Positions 30,535 through 44,560 of a stretch of DNA of 64,000 nt are shown one piece after another. Origin of the DNA: Sphaerisporangium krabiense (GTDB lineage: Bacteria; Actinomycetota; Actinomycetes; Streptosporangiales; Streptosporangiaceae); NCBI RefSeq assembly GCF_014200435.1, contig NZ_JACHBR010000001.1, positions 5,770,001 through 5,834,000 on the forward strand, read 5' to 3'. Under the pieces are notes generated by a model, which was not told the origin of the DNA, searched no databases, and saw only the letters and a program-made list of their open reading frames with translations. Each line of letters opens with the position of its first letter. The first letter of the stretch is position 1. Both the position numbers and the translations under genes were made by a program.

Positions 30535-31071
30535 ATGAGGTGGCTTTACGTGCATCCGGCGGTACCCTGGGTGACGACCGTCGCCCGGCTGGTGGTCGCC
30601 GCCGTGCTCATCACGGCCGGCTGGCTGAAGATCGGCACGCCCGCGCTGTCCGTCCAGGCGGTGGAGGCGTACGAGCTGCTGCCGGAGTCGGTCGCGTCCG
30701 CGGTGGGCCACGGCCTGCCGATCATCGAGATCGTCGTCGGAGTGCTGCTCGTCGCCGGGTTGCTGACCCGGGTGGCGGGCGTCGTCTCGGCGCTGCTCAT
30801 GCTGGCCTTCGTGGTCGGCATCGCGTCGGCGTGGGCGCGCGGCCTGCGCATCGACTGCGGCTGCTTCGGCGGCGGCGGTCAGCTCGCCGCGGGGGCCGAT
30901 CCCGGCTACCTGTGGGAGATCCTGCGCGACGCCGGGCTGTTCCTGCTGGGCGCGTGGGTGGCCTGGTTCCCGCCGGGCCGCCTCGCGCTCGACGCGGCGC
31001 TCGGGCTCGCGCCCGGGCGGGACAGGGACGACGACCTCGATGTCGACGATCTGGGCGAGGAGCCCGCATGA
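30535..31071 (+). CDS. MauE/DoxX-like redox-associated membrane protein
   Basis: The 178-aa protein has four membrane segments (TTVARLVVAAVLITAGWLKI, the family's first helix ending in a Lys; then about 60-80, 82-100 and 125-143). A loop carries DCGCFGGGG with Cys108 and Cys110. Proteins with this CxCFG motif are thought to act with thioredoxin-like partners in disulfide formation outside the membrane, in a role like DsbB/VKOR. The next gene is a membrane-anchored DsbA-like protein, and the pair is common next to trp-lgt in actinobacteria. It is related to the two MauE genes at 52.5 and 57.2 kb. Confidence 0.88.
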   Translation: MRWLYVHPAVPWVTTVARLVVAAVLITAGWLKIGTPALSVQAVEAYELLPESVASAVGHGLPIIEIVVGVLLVAGLLTRVAGVVSALLMLAFVVGIASAWARGLRIDCGCFGGGGQLAAGADPGYLWEILRDAGLFLLGAWVAWFPPGRLALDAALGLAPGRDRDDDLDVDDLGEEPA

Positions 31072-31084
31072 AGGGGGAGCACTG

Positions 31085-31834
31085 ATGGGAAAGGCCGCGC
31101 GGGAGGTCTCCGCCCGCGAGCGGATCAAGTCGCAGCGCGAGCGCGAGCGCAAGGAGCAGGCCAGGCGCCGCGTCATCACCATCGTCGCCGTCGTGGCGGT
31201 CGTGCTCGCGGTCGTCGGCGGCGGCTGGTGGTACTACCAGCGGGGCAAGTCCGAGACGGTCAGCGGCGGGCTCGCGCCGATCACCTTCCAGCAGGACGGC
31301 TCGATCGCCATGGCCAAGCCCGGCGTCCAGAAGCCGGTGGTCGACGTCTACGAGGACTTCCAGTGCCCCGCCTGCAAGCTTTTCGAGGAGAGCAGCTCGG
31401 CGACGCTGAAGAACATGGCGGCGGACGGCCAGGTGAAGGTCGTCTACCACCCGATCAACATCTTCAGCCAGGAGCCCACGCTGGGGAACACCATGCGCGC
31501 CTCCTCGGCCGCGCGATGCGTGCCCGCCGGGCAGTGGTCGGCCTTCCACGACCGGCTCTTCAAGGAGCAGCCCCCGGAGACCCGATCGGGCTTCTCGCTG
31601 GACGACCTGGTGAAGTGGGGCAAGGAGGCCGGCGTCACCGACCCGGGCTTCGAGTCCTGCGTCAGGTCCCAGAAGCACGCGCAGACCCAGGCCGCCTTCA
31701 GCAAGAAGGTCTTCGACGCCAAGCTCGTGCCGGACGGCACGCCCACGCTGCGCCTGAACGGCGAGATCATCGACAACAACGTCGCGTTCAGCCCGGGTTC
31801 GCTGCGTCAGGCCATTCTTGATGCCGCGAAGTAG
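31085..31834 (+). CDS. Membrane-anchored DsbA-like thioredoxin-fold protein
   Basis: This 249-aa protein (ATG 31085) has a basic cytoplasmic start, one membrane helix (residues 30-50) and an extracytoplasmic DsbA-type domain. The active site is CPAC at 94-97 in VVDVYEDFQCPACKLFEE, with the cis-Pro in VPDGTPTLRLNG. Extra Cys occur in RCVPAGQW and ESCVRSQ. It probably oxidises secreted proteins, recycled by the MauE-like protein just upstream. Confidence 0.92.
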   Translation: MGKAAREVSARERIKSQRERERKEQARRRVITIVAVVAVVLAVVGGGWWYYQRGKSETVSGGLAPITFQQDGSIAMAKPGVQKPVVDVYEDFQCPACKLFEESSSATLKNMAADGQVKVVYHPINIFSQEPTLGNTMRASSAARCVPAGQWSAFHDRLFKEQPPETRSGFSLDDLVKWGKEAGVTDPGFESCVRSQKHAQTQAAFSKKVFDAKLVPDGTPTLRLNGEIIDNNVAFSPGSLRQAILDAAK

Positions 31835-31860
31835 GCACGGAAACGGTAACGTCACCTGAC

Positions 31861-32919
31861 ATGCCCCTGGCCTCCATTCCCAGCCCGTCCGAAGGGGTCT
31901 GGTACCTCGGACCGATTCCCCTGCGGGCCTACGCGTTCTGCATCGTGCTCGGCGTCATCGTCGCCGTCTGGATCGGGGAGCGCCGCTGGCGCGCCCGCGG
32001 CGGCGAGCCGGGCACCATCACCGACCTCGCCGTCTGGGCCGTCCCGTTCGGCCTGGTCGGCGGCCGGCTGTACCACGTCATCACCGACTGGCAGCTCTAC
32101 TTCGGTCCTGACGCGCGCAACCGGCCCATCGACGTCCTGTACGTCTGGCACGGCGGCCTCGGCATCTGGGGCGCCATCGCGCTCGGCGCCGTCGGCGTGT
32201 GGATCGCCTGCCGCAGGCGCGGCATCTCCCTGTCGGCGGTGGCCGACGCCTGCGCGCCCGGCATCGCGGTGGCCCAGGCCATCGGCCGCTGGGGCAACTA
32301 CTTCAACCAGGAACTCTTCGGCGGCCCGACCGACCTGCCCTGGGGTCTGGAGATCGACCCGGGGCGGGACGGCACGGTGGCGGGCGTGTCCACCTACCAC
32401 CCGACGTTCCTGTACGAATGCCTGTGGAACCTGGCCCTGGCCGGCGTGCTGATCTGGATCGGCAAGCGCTACGGCCTGCGCCACGGCCGCCTGTTCGCCC
32501 TGTACGTCGCCGGGTACACCCTGGGCCGCTTCTGGATCGAGGGCATGCGGGTCGACGAGGCCCACCACATCCTCGGCCTGCGGCTCAACCAGTGGACGTC
32601 CCTGGCCCTGTTCGCCGCCGCCCTGGTGTACTTCTACCTGACCAGGAACAAGACCTCCGAAGAGATCGTCGTCCCGGCCGCACGCGAGGCCCACGTCGAC
32701 CCGGCGCACGGCGCGGACCAGGCCGACGAGCACGAGACGGCCGCGGCCGACCCCGCGCACGACGCCGGGCAGGCCGACGAGGACGAGGTGGCCGACCCCG
32801 GCGGGCCCGAGCCGTCCGGGGACGCCGAGGCGCGCGAGCCCGGCGCGGACGAGCCCAAGGTCGCCGGAGCCGCGACCTCCACGACGGTGGCGTCCGACCC
32901 GGAGGCGAATCCGCGATGA
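31861..32919 (+). CDS. lgt: Prolipoprotein diacylglyceryl transferase with acidic C-terminal tail
   Basis: The 352-aa enzyme adds diacylglycerol to lipobox Cys residues at the membrane, the step needed by the many lipoproteins encoded in this window. It has LGPIPLRAYAFCIVLGVIVA, FGLVGGRLYHVITDW, VWHGGLGIWGAIALG and the signature GRWGNYFNQELFGGPTDLPW. Residues after about 270 form an extra tail rich in Glu, Asp, Ala and His, not needed for catalysis; long tails are usual in actinobacterial Lgt. Confidence 0.95.
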   Translation: MPLASIPSPSEGVWYLGPIPLRAYAFCIVLGVIVAVWIGERRWRARGGEPGTITDLAVWAVPFGLVGGRLYHVITDWQLYFGPDARNRPIDVLYVWHGGLGIWGAIALGAVGVWIACRRRGISLSAVADACAPGIAVAQAIGRWGNYFNQELFGGPTDLPWGLEIDPGRDGTVAGVSTYHPTFLYECLWNLALAGVLIWIGKRYGLRHGRLFALYVAGYTLGRFWIEGMRVDEAHHILGLRLNQWTSLALFAAALVYFYLTRNKTSEEIVVPAAREAHVDPAHGADQADEHETAAADPAHDAGQADEDEVADPGGPEPSGDAEAREPGADEPKVAGAATSTTVASDPEANPR

Positions 32920-33025
32920 TCCAAGGCCGCTCCTCGGGGGGGCGCGCCGAGGTCCATGACCGGCACCGTGACGCGCCCGGCGCCCGCCGGGCGCGTCACG
33001 GCTCGTCGCGCGGAGCCGGCGGCCT

Positions 33026-33832
33026 GTGAGCGCCCGCAACAAGAGGCGCCGGTCCTCGTTCGAGCTCCCGGCCCTGGCCGAGCGCGGGCTGACCCGGCGT
33101 CAGCAGCGCGCGCTGATGATCGTGGGCACGGTCCTGGCCGTGTTCGCGGGCGGTTTCGCGCTGACCGCGATCGTGAGCACGCTCGGCGTCTCCGACGCCG
33201 CGCCGGGCCAGAACTCCGGCGACCTGATCGGCCTGCCGGAACCCGACGACTACCAGGCGTGGCCCTCGCCCAAGCTCTTCGGCCCCATCGCCGACCGCGG
33301 CGCCGATCCGGCCCCGCTGCGGGCGGAAGAGGTGTTCAACGTCAAGACGCTGAAGAGCGGCGGGGTCACGCTGCGGCTCGCCGAGCGCCGCCTGGACGAC
33401 ACCTGCGCGCCCGCCGTGTGGGGCGGCGGCGTGGTGTCCCGGCTCGGCCAGACCGGGTGCACGCAGGCGGCGCGGGGCGTGTACCTCAGCGCCGACCGCC
33501 GCTACGTCGCCCAGTACACCCTGTTCAACATGGCGAGCGCCCAGGCCGCCGACGCCTTCGTGCGGGACATGGCGACGCTGTACCGCGGCGGCGGGTGGAT
33601 GCGCGCGCTGCAGTCCGAGGCGACCGTCTTCTCCGGGGACGGCTACACCGAGGGCAGCGGCCACGCGATGGGGCACTTCGCGGGGTTCGTCTGGGTGGGC
33701 CGGGCCGATCGCCGGGAGCCGGGCCCGAAGGACGACTTCGTCTCGCTGTCCCTGGCCGTCCGGGGAGCCGAGAAGGCGATCTACCGCCGTGTGGTGGCCG
33801 TCACCGGGCCGCAGGCCTCCCCGGCGGGGTAG
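33026..33832 (+). CDS. Membrane-anchored protein of unknown function, paralogue of the next gene
   Basis: This 268-aa protein has a basic N-terminus, one membrane helix (about 30-50) and an extracytoplasmic domain with PIADRGADPAPLRAEEVF, DDTCAPAVWGGGVVSRLGQT, a second Cys in GCTQAARGVYLS, and YTLFNMASAQAADAFVRDM. The two Cys likely pair. The following gene encodes a shorter protein with the same landmarks in the same order, so they are a tandem duplication. I do not recognise the family; GTG start at 33026. Confidence 0.72.
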   Translation: MSARNKRRRSSFELPALAERGLTRRQQRALMIVGTVLAVFAGGFALTAIVSTLGVSDAAPGQNSGDLIGLPEPDDYQAWPSPKLFGPIADRGADPAPLRAEEVFNVKTLKSGGVTLRLAERRLDDTCAPAVWGGGVVSRLGQTGCTQAARGVYLSADRRYVAQYTLFNMASAQAADAFVRDMATLYRGGGWMRALQSEATVFSGDGYTEGSGHAMGHFAGFVWVGRADRREPGPKDDFVSLSLAVRGAEKAIYRRVVAVTGPQASPAG

Positions 33833-33843
33833 GGTCGGCTGCC

Positions 33844-34491
33844 GTGCCAAGCCGTACGTTGATCGTCGCCGCGGTGGCCGGGGTGCTGGCCGCGGCAGGG
33901 GCGGTCGTGTTCCTCCTCACCCGGCCGGAGACCGGCCCGAGCCCCGCCTACTTCCGGGGAGAGGGCACCTCCGCGCTGTACGCCCCCATCGCCACCCGCG
34001 GCCAGGATCCGGCGCCGCTGACCGAGCAGGAGCTGTTCGGGCAGGCCGCCCGCCTGGTCGAGCAGGGGGTGACCATGGAGCGCCGCGGGGCCGCGCTGTC
34101 GGCCGACTGCGGGGAGGCGTTGTGGGGGAGCGGGGTGAAGGCCGCGGCGGCCGGGTGCGCGGGCGTGGCGCGGGCCTCGTTCACCGGCGCCGGCGGCGCG
34201 GTGTCCGGCCAGTACGCGGTGTTCGACATGCCCGACGGCGCCGCCGCCGACCGGCTCGTGGCGGCGCTCGACCCCCGGCGCGGCGGGGGCTTCCTGCGGG
34301 CGGCGCCCGGCCAGCCGCCGTCCTTCGACGCCGGGCACAGCCGCGCCGCGGCGCGCGCGCTCGGCCATTTCGTCGTCGTCAACTGGGTCGGCCCGGTGGG
34401 GGACGAGCGCACCGCCGATCTGACCCTCCCGCAGCTCGCGCTGGAGCGGCTCGGCGCGTTCGCGCAGCGGCGCGTCCTGGCCGCCGGGTGA
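33844..34491 (+). CDS. Membrane-anchored protein of unknown function, shorter paralogue
   Basis: The protein has 215 aa from GTG 33844. The N-terminal helix RTLIVAAVAGVLAAAGAVVF anchors it. Matching landmarks are PIATRGQDPAPLTEQELFGQ, ADCGEALWGSGVKAAAAGC with the conserved Cys pair, and YAVFDMPDGAAADRLVAAL. It starts 11 bases after its paralogue. Function unknown; the pair lies between lgt and gltB. Confidence 0.72.
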   Translation: MPSRTLIVAAVAGVLAAAGAVVFLLTRPETGPSPAYFRGEGTSALYAPIATRGQDPAPLTEQELFGQAARLVEQGVTMERRGAALSADCGEALWGSGVKAAAAGCAGVARASFTGAGGAVSGQYAVFDMPDGAAADRLVAALDPRRGGGFLRAAPGQPPSFDAGHSRAAARALGHFVVVNWVGPVGDERTADLTLPQLALERLGAFAQRRVLAAG

Positions 34492-34787
34492 TCGCGGCGG
34501 GGGCGCGCTTGACCGGTCCCTGACCGGGTCCGGGGCATTCCCGGGTGCTTTGACCTGGAATAACGCCCTGTCGTGCGCCGTTCCTTTGACTGCGGCCTGG
34601 GACGTACGGCTGAGGACACCAAGATGTGGGCACTTCGATGGTGAATGTTCGCGATCCCCACCTGGCGGGCACCATTCCGGCAGGGTGAGGTAGTCTCTAC
34701 ACACCTAACAGCAGCAGGGCCAACGTCGTCCCTCTTGCCTGCACTCGCCAATCCGACGAAGCAGACGAAGACGACGGGAGGGATTCA

Positions 34788-39302
<4,515 letters not shown>

Positions 39303-39315
39303 GGGAGGTTCACCG

Positions 39316-40800
39316 ATGGCCGACCCCAAAGGGTTCCTGACGCACGCCCGCGAGCTGCCGCAGCGCCGCCCGGTCGACGTGCGCATCCGCGACTGGCGTG
39401 AGGTCTACGAGGACTTCTCCAAGCCCGCGCTGACCAAGCAGGCCGCACGCTGCATGGACTGCGGCATCCCGTTCTGCCACAACGGCTGCCCGCTCGGGAA
39501 CCTCATCCCCGAGTGGAACGACCTCGTGTACCGGGACGACTGGCGCGAGGCGGTCGAGCGGCTGCACGCGACCAACAACTTCCCCGAGTTCACCGGGCGG
39601 CTGTGCCCGGCGCCGTGCGAGACGGCGTGCGTGCTCGGCATCAACTCCGACCCGGTGGCGATCAAGCGCGTCGAGGTGGAGATCATCGACCGCGCCTTCG
39701 ACGAGGGGTGGGTGACGCCGCAGCGGCCCACCTCCAAGTCGGGCAAGAAGGTCGCGGTGATCGGCTCGGGGCCCGCGGGCCTCGCGGCCGCCCAGCAGCT
39801 CACCCGCGCCGGGCACGACGTGGTGGTGTTCGAGCGCGCCGACCGGATCGGCGGCCTGCTGCGCTACGGCATCCCCGAGTTCAAGATGGAGAAGCGGCAC
39901 CTCGACCGGCGCCTGGCGCAGATGCGCGCCGAGGGCACCGAGTTCCGCGCCGGGGTGAACGCCGGCGTGGACGTCACGGCCGAGCGGCTGCGCGCCGAGT
40001 TCGACGCGGTCGTGCTGGCCGGGGGCGCCACCGCCTGGCGCGACCTGCCGGTCCCCGGCCGCGAGCTGGACGGCGTCCACCAGGCGATGGAGTACCTGCC
40101 GCTGGCCAACAAGGTGCAGGAGGGCGACCTCGCCGCGCCTCCCATCTCGGCGGAGGGCAAGCACGTCGTCGTGATCGGCGGCGGCGACACCGGCGCCGAC
40201 TGCATCGGCACGGCGGTGCGCCAGGGCGCGGCCTCGATCACCCAGCTGGAGATCATGCCGCGGCCCCCGGAGCGGCGGCCGGCCGCCCAGCCGTGGCCGA
40301 CCTACCCGATGCTCTTCAAGGTGGAGAGCGCCCACGAGGAGCTGGAGGCCGACGGCGGCGCCCGGGTCTACGCGGTGTCCACGACCGGGTTCGTCGGCGA
40401 CGAGCAGGGCCGGGTGAAGGCCCTGCGCCTGGTGGACGTCGAGGGCCCGTCGGGCGGGTTCAAGCCCGTGCCCGGCACCGAGCGCGAGATCCCGGCCGAG
40501 CTGGTCACGCTGGCGATGGGCTTCGTGGGCCCGGAGAAGGGCGCCCTGCTCACCGACCTCGCCGCGCTCGCCCCGGACCGCGAGGCGTTCTTCGACGCCC
40601 GGGGCAACGTGGCCAGGGACAAGAGCTACATGAGCGGCGTCGACGGCGTCTTCGTCGCCGGCGACATGGGACGCGGGCAGTCGCTGATCGTGTGGGCGAT
40701 CGCGGAGGGCCGCACGGCCGCGGCGGCCGCCGACCGCTACCTCACCGGCCAGACGGCCCTGCCGGAGGTGATCCCGCCGACGGCCAGGCCGCTGGTCTGA
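39316..40800 (+). CDS. gltD: Glutamate synthase small subunit
   Basis: This 494-aa NADPH- and FAD-dependent flavoprotein feeds electrons to GltB. N-terminal Cys motifs for 4Fe-4S clusters are CMDCGIPFCHNGCPLG and CPAPCETACVLG. The FAD site is VAVIGSGPAGLAAAQQL, the NADPH site VVVIGGGDTGADCIGTAVRQ, and the C-terminal FAD contact VFVAGDMGRGQSLIVWAI. ATG 39316 has GGGAGG upstream. A strong terminator follows. Confidence 0.97.
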   Translation: MADPKGFLTHARELPQRRPVDVRIRDWREVYEDFSKPALTKQAARCMDCGIPFCHNGCPLGNLIPEWNDLVYRDDWREAVERLHATNNFPEFTGRLCPAPCETACVLGINSDPVAIKRVEVEIIDRAFDEGWVTPQRPTSKSGKKVAVIGSGPAGLAAAQQLTRAGHDVVVFERADRIGGLLRYGIPEFKMEKRHLDRRLAQMRAEGTEFRAGVNAGVDVTAERLRAEFDAVVLAGGATAWRDLPVPGRELDGVHQAMEYLPLANKVQEGDLAAPPISAEGKHVVVIGGGDTGADCIGTAVRQGAASITQLEIMPRPPERRPAAQPWPTYPMLFKVESAHEELEADGGARVYAVSTTGFVGDEQGRVKALRLVDVEGPSGGFKPVPGTEREIPAELVTLAMGFVGPEKGALLTDLAALAPDREAFFDARGNVARDKSYMSGVDGVFVAGDMGRGQSLIVWAIAEGRTAAAAADRYLTGQTALPEVIPPTARPLV

Positions 40801-40856
40801 CGCGCGCCGCCGGCCGGAGTCCCTCATCGGGAGCCCGGCCGGCCCGCTGAGCTGCG

Positions 40857-40892
40857 AGGACGGCGTTTCCCCACCGGGAGCGCCGTCCTTTT
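40857..40892 (+). terminator. Intrinsic terminator of gltBD
   Basis: AGGACGGCG (40857-40865) pairs with CGCCGTCCT (40881-40889), followed by TTTT. This is one of few classical hairpins with a T-tract in the window. Confidence 0.8.
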
Positions 40893-41040
40893 GCGGGTTT
40901 AAGCGGATGTCACATATAGCTTGTAGTTACATATGCATAGGTGGGGTGGATTGCCGTTGCAATCGGCGGACGAGTTGCTTTGGTCCTCGATCCACTGAAA
41001 GATGCTGCCTCGTCATAGAGACAGCTTGAGGAGAGGGTCA

Positions 41041-42732
41041 ATGGTGCGGGGGTACGGTCGCCTGAGAGGCGCTGTCGTTTCGGTCACGGTGGGCGCGCTC
41101 GCCGCCGGATCTCTTCTGACCGGTGCGGCCTCCGCCGGCGCCGCGCCCGCGAAGGGAACGGCGGCCGAGTACCTGGTCTTCTACGCCCCCGGCGCGCGCG
41201 ACGACGCCCTGGCCGCGATCAAGGGCGCGGGCGGCACGCCCGGCGCCGTCGACGCCAAGCTCGGCTACGTCCTGGCCCGCGGCGCGGGCGCCGGGTTCGC
41301 CGAGCGCCTCGGCGCCTCCGCCTCCATCGTCGGCGTGACCGCCGACCGGCGGATCGGCGCGGCGACCTCCCTGGCCGCCTCCGGCGCCTCCCGCACGGCG
41401 AGCACCTCCACCGCCGCCGCCAGCGCCGCCACCACCGGCGCGGCGGCGTCCACGGCGGGGGCGGACCCGCTCTCGTCCCGCCAGTGGGACATGAAGATGA
41501 TCGGCGCCACCGCCTCCGGCTCCTACGCCAAGGCGCGCGGCAACAAGAAGGTGCTGGTCGGCATCATCGACACCGGCGTGGACGGCAAGCACCCCGACAT
41601 CGCCCCGAACTTCAACCGCGCGCTCAGCCGCAACTTCGTCACCGACCGCCCGAACGACCCGAACGGCAAGGAGCTGGACGGGCCGTGCGAGGTCAAGAGC
41701 TGCAAGGACCCGGCCGACGTGGACGACGACGGCCACGGCACCCACGTCGCCAGCACCATCGGCTCGCCGCTCAACGGCCTCGGCGTCGCCGGCGTCGCGC
41801 CCGACGTGTCGCTGGTCAACATCCGCGCCGGCACGGACTCGGGGTTCTTCTTCCTCAAGCCGGTGCTCGACGCGCTCACCTACGCGGGCGACGCGGGCAT
41901 CGACGTGGTCAACATGAGCTTCTTCGTCGACCCCTGGACGTTCAACTGCGCGAACAACCCGCAGGACTCCCGGGCCGAGCAGCTCCAGCAGAAGGGCGTC
42001 ATCACCGGCGTCCAGCGGGCCCTGGACTACGCCCGCGCCCGCGGCGTCACGCTCATCACCGCCCTCGGCAACGGCTCCACCGACCTCGGCCACCCGACCG
42101 TGGACAAGGAGAGCCCCGGCTACCCGCTCGGCGGCGAGCGCGAGCGTAAGATCGACAACTCGTGCGTCAACGTCCCGGCCGAGTCCCGCGGCGTCATCTC
42201 GGTCTCGGCTCTTGGCCCGAGCGGGCGCAAGGCCTGGTACTCCGACTACGGCATCGAGCAGACCGACCTGTCGGCCCCCGGCGGCGACCCCAGCGACTCC
42301 GGCACCTCCCTCAAGGGCAACGCCCGCGAGATCCTGGCCGCCGCGCCGGAGAAGGCCCTGCGCAGGCAGAAGCTGATCGACGCCTCCGGCAAGCCCACCG
42401 GCCCCTCGGTGGTGCGCGACTGCCGCAACGGCCGGTGCGCCTACTACCAGTACCTCTCCGGCACCTCCATGGCCTCCCCGCACGCCGCTGGCGTCGCCGC
42501 GATCCTGGTCGCCCGCTTCGGCAAGCCCGGCAAGGGCGGGCTCGCCCTGGCCCCCGCCACCGTGGAGCGGCTGCTGTACGCCACGGCCACGCCCACGGCG
42601 TGCCCGGCGTCCGGCTCCACCCGCTACTCGGTGAGCGAGGAGACCCACGTCTGCGCCGGAAGCCGCGCCAAGAACGGCTTCTACGGCCACGGCATCGTCA
42701 GCGCCTCGCGCGCGGCCACCGTCAAGGGCTGA
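41041..42732 (+). CDS. Secreted subtilisin-like serine protease (S8)
   Basis: This 563-aa protein has a signal peptide (residues 1-40, ending SAGAAPA), an Ala/Gly-rich prodomain with ALAAIKGAGGTPGAVDAKLG, and a Thr/Ala-rich linker. The S8 catalytic domain follows: Asp in VGIIDTGVDGKHPDI, His in DDDGHGTHVASTIGS, Ser in YLSGTSMASPHAAGVAAIL. Oxyanion Asn lies in TALGNGS. Start at ATG 41041 with GAGGAGAGGG upstream. It probably degrades extracellular protein. Confidence 0.95.
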   Translation: MVRGYGRLRGAVVSVTVGALAAGSLLTGAASAGAAPAKGTAAEYLVFYAPGARDDALAAIKGAGGTPGAVDAKLGYVLARGAGAGFAERLGASASIVGVTADRRIGAATSLAASGASRTASTSTAAASAATTGAAASTAGADPLSSRQWDMKMIGATASGSYAKARGNKKVLVGIIDTGVDGKHPDIAPNFNRALSRNFVTDRPNDPNGKELDGPCEVKSCKDPADVDDDGHGTHVASTIGSPLNGLGVAGVAPDVSLVNIRAGTDSGFFFLKPVLDALTYAGDAGIDVVNMSFFVDPWTFNCANNPQDSRAEQLQQKGVITGVQRALDYARARGVTLITALGNGSTDLGHPTVDKESPGYPLGGERERKIDNSCVNVPAESRGVISVSALGPSGRKAWYSDYGIEQTDLSAPGGDPSDSGTSLKGNAREILAAAPEKALRRQKLIDASGKPTGPSVVRDCRNGRCAYYQYLSGTSMASPHAAGVAAILVARFGKPGKGGLALAPATVERLLYATATPTACPASGSTRYSVSEETHVCAGSRAKNGFYGHGIVSASRAATVKG

Positions 42733-42743
42733 CCCGGCCCCGT

Positions 42744-42770
42744 CACGGCCGCCCGGCGCGGGCGGCCGTG
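42744..42770 (+). terminator. Terminator of the subtilase gene
   Basis: CACGGCCGCCCG (42744-42755) pairs perfectly with CGGGCGGCCGTG (42759-42770) around GCG, 11 bases after the stop codon. The remaining 235 bases to pyk hold only its promoter region. Confidence 0.7.
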
Positions 42771-43005
42771 GCCCGGAAACCGGCGCGCGCGCCCGCGCGC
42801 GGCAACTATCCTGTGAGACGCACGGACACCATGACGGGCCACGCGGGCCCGGCCGCGCCGTCCCGGCGCCCGCCCTGGCGACAGGGCCTGCGACCTGCGA
42901 CGGAACGCGTCGGCGCCCCAGAGGCGATCTCACGTCACCTGGATTTCCCCAGGCGCTGCGCACTTCGTCATCGCCAAGTGGTCTGTACCAATTAGGGTAG
43001 GGCTT

Positions 43006-44436
43006 GTGAGTCGTCGAGCGAAGATTGTGTGCACACTGGGGCCGGCCACCTCCTCCCCGGAGCGCCTGCGCGAGCTGATCGTCGCGGGCATGAACGTCGC
43101 CCGGTTCAACCTCAGCCACGGGAGCCATGAGCTCCACAAAGAGATTCACGGGCGGGTGAGGGAGGCCGCCGCCGAGCTCGGCGCGGCCGTAGGGGTCCTG
43201 GCCGACCTGCAGGGTCCCAAGATCCGGGTGGGCCGCTTCGCCGAGGGCCCGGTCCGCCTCGGCTACGGCGACGTCTTCACGATCACCACCGAGGACGTCC
43301 CGGGGGACCGCTCCCTGGTGTCGACCACCTACGAGGGCCTGCCCTCCGACGTCCGCCCCGGCGACAAGATCCTCGTCGACGACGGCCGCCTGGTCCTGGA
43401 GGCCACCGACGTCGACGGCCCGCGCGTGGTCACCAAGGTCCTGGTCGGCGGCATGATCTCCGACAACAAGGGCCTCAACCTGCCCGGTGTCGCCGTCTCG
43501 GCCCCGGCCCTCACCGAGAAGGACGAAGAGGACCTGCGCTGGGCGCTGCGCACCGGCTTCGACATGATCGCCCTGTCGTTCGTCCGCAGCCCCGACGACG
43601 CCTCCCTGGTCCGCGCGATCATGGACGAGGAGGGGGTGCACCTCCCGCTGCTCGCCAAGATCGAGAAGCCGCAGGCCGTCGAGTGCCTCGAAGAGATCGT
43701 CGACGCCTTCGACGGCATCATGGTCGCCCGCGGCGACCTCGGCGTCGAGCTGCCGCTCGAACAGGTGCCGATCGTCCAGCGGCGCGCCATCGCCCTGTCG
43801 CGTGAGAAGGCGCACCCGGTCATCGTCGCCACCCAGATGCTCGACTCCATGATGAGCGCCCCCCGGCCCACCCGCGCCGAGGCGTCCGACGTCGCCTTCG
43901 CCGTCATGGACGGCGCGGACGCCGTCATGCTCTCCGGCGAGACCTCGGTCGGCAGCCACCCCATCGAGGCCGTCGCCACCATGGACCGCATCGCCTGCGC
44001 CGCCGAGGTGGAGTCCCTGCAGTCCACCCACACCTTCGAGCGCGTGCCCGAGACCACCGGCGGCGCCATCGCCCGCGCCGCCGCCGAGGTCGGGGCCATC
44101 GTCGGAGCCAAGGCCCTGTGCGCGTTCACGATGTCCGGCGAGACCGCGCGGCGGCTGGCCCGCTACCGCTCGCCGATCCCGCTGCTGGCCTTCACCTCGG
44201 CCCCGGAGGTCCGCGGCCAGCTCGCGCTCACCTGGGGCGTCGAGACCTTCGAGGTCCCCTTCGTCCACCACACCGACGACATGGTGCGCCAGGTCGAGTC
44301 GGCCCTGCTGTCGCTCGGCCGCTGCGAGAAGGGGGACAAGGTCGTCATCGTGGCCGGGTCGCCCCCCGGGAGCCACGGCTCCACCAACGCCCTGCGCGTG
44401 CACACCATCGGCTCGGCGGTCTCCAGCTCCGGCTGA
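43006..44436 (+). CDS. pyk: Pyruvate kinase
   Basis: The 476-aa glycolytic enzyme transfers phosphate from PEP to ADP. It has KIVCTLGPATSSPERLRELI, NVARFNLSHGSHE, LADLQGPKIRVGRF, the catalytic LAKIEKPQAVECLEEIVDAF with the essential Lys, VARGDLGVELP and MLDSMMSAPRPTRAEASDVA. The C-terminal regulatory domain is present. GTG start at 43006. Length typical. Confidence 0.98.
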   Translation: MSRRAKIVCTLGPATSSPERLRELIVAGMNVARFNLSHGSHELHKEIHGRVREAAAELGAAVGVLADLQGPKIRVGRFAEGPVRLGYGDVFTITTEDVPGDRSLVSTTYEGLPSDVRPGDKILVDDGRLVLEATDVDGPRVVTKVLVGGMISDNKGLNLPGVAVSAPALTEKDEEDLRWALRTGFDMIALSFVRSPDDASLVRAIMDEEGVHLPLLAKIEKPQAVECLEEIVDAFDGIMVARGDLGVELPLEQVPIVQRRAIALSREKAHPVIVATQMLDSMMSAPRPTRAEASDVAFAVMDGADAVMLSGETSVGSHPIEAVATMDRIACAAEVESLQSTHTFERVPETTGGAIARAAAEVGAIVGAKALCAFTMSGETARRLARYRSPIPLLAFTSAPEVRGQLALTWGVETFEVPFVHHTDDMVRQVESALLSLGRCEKGDKVVIVAGSPPGSHGSTNALRVHTIGSAVSSSG

Positions 44437-44469
44437 GCCCCGCCGCCCGCGCGGGCGGCCACACACGGC

Positions 44470-44505
44470 AACGGGAGCGGCCCCCGCGCGGGGACGCTCC
44501 CGTTT
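44470..44505 (+). terminator. Terminator of pyk
   Basis: AACGGGAGCG (44470-44479) pairs with CGCTCCCGTT (44495-44504), with a T following. It separates pyk from the opposite-strand tRNA. Confidence 0.7.
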
Positions 44506-44560
44506 CGTATGGATCTCGCCTGCGATGTGCCGTCCGCGGACGCGTCGCGCGCCGGCTCAG

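Noticed and set aside
34492..34787. Riboswitch upstream of gltB
   Set aside because: The 296-bp gap shows no recognisable conserved riboswitch core; only ordinary promoter sequence is evident.
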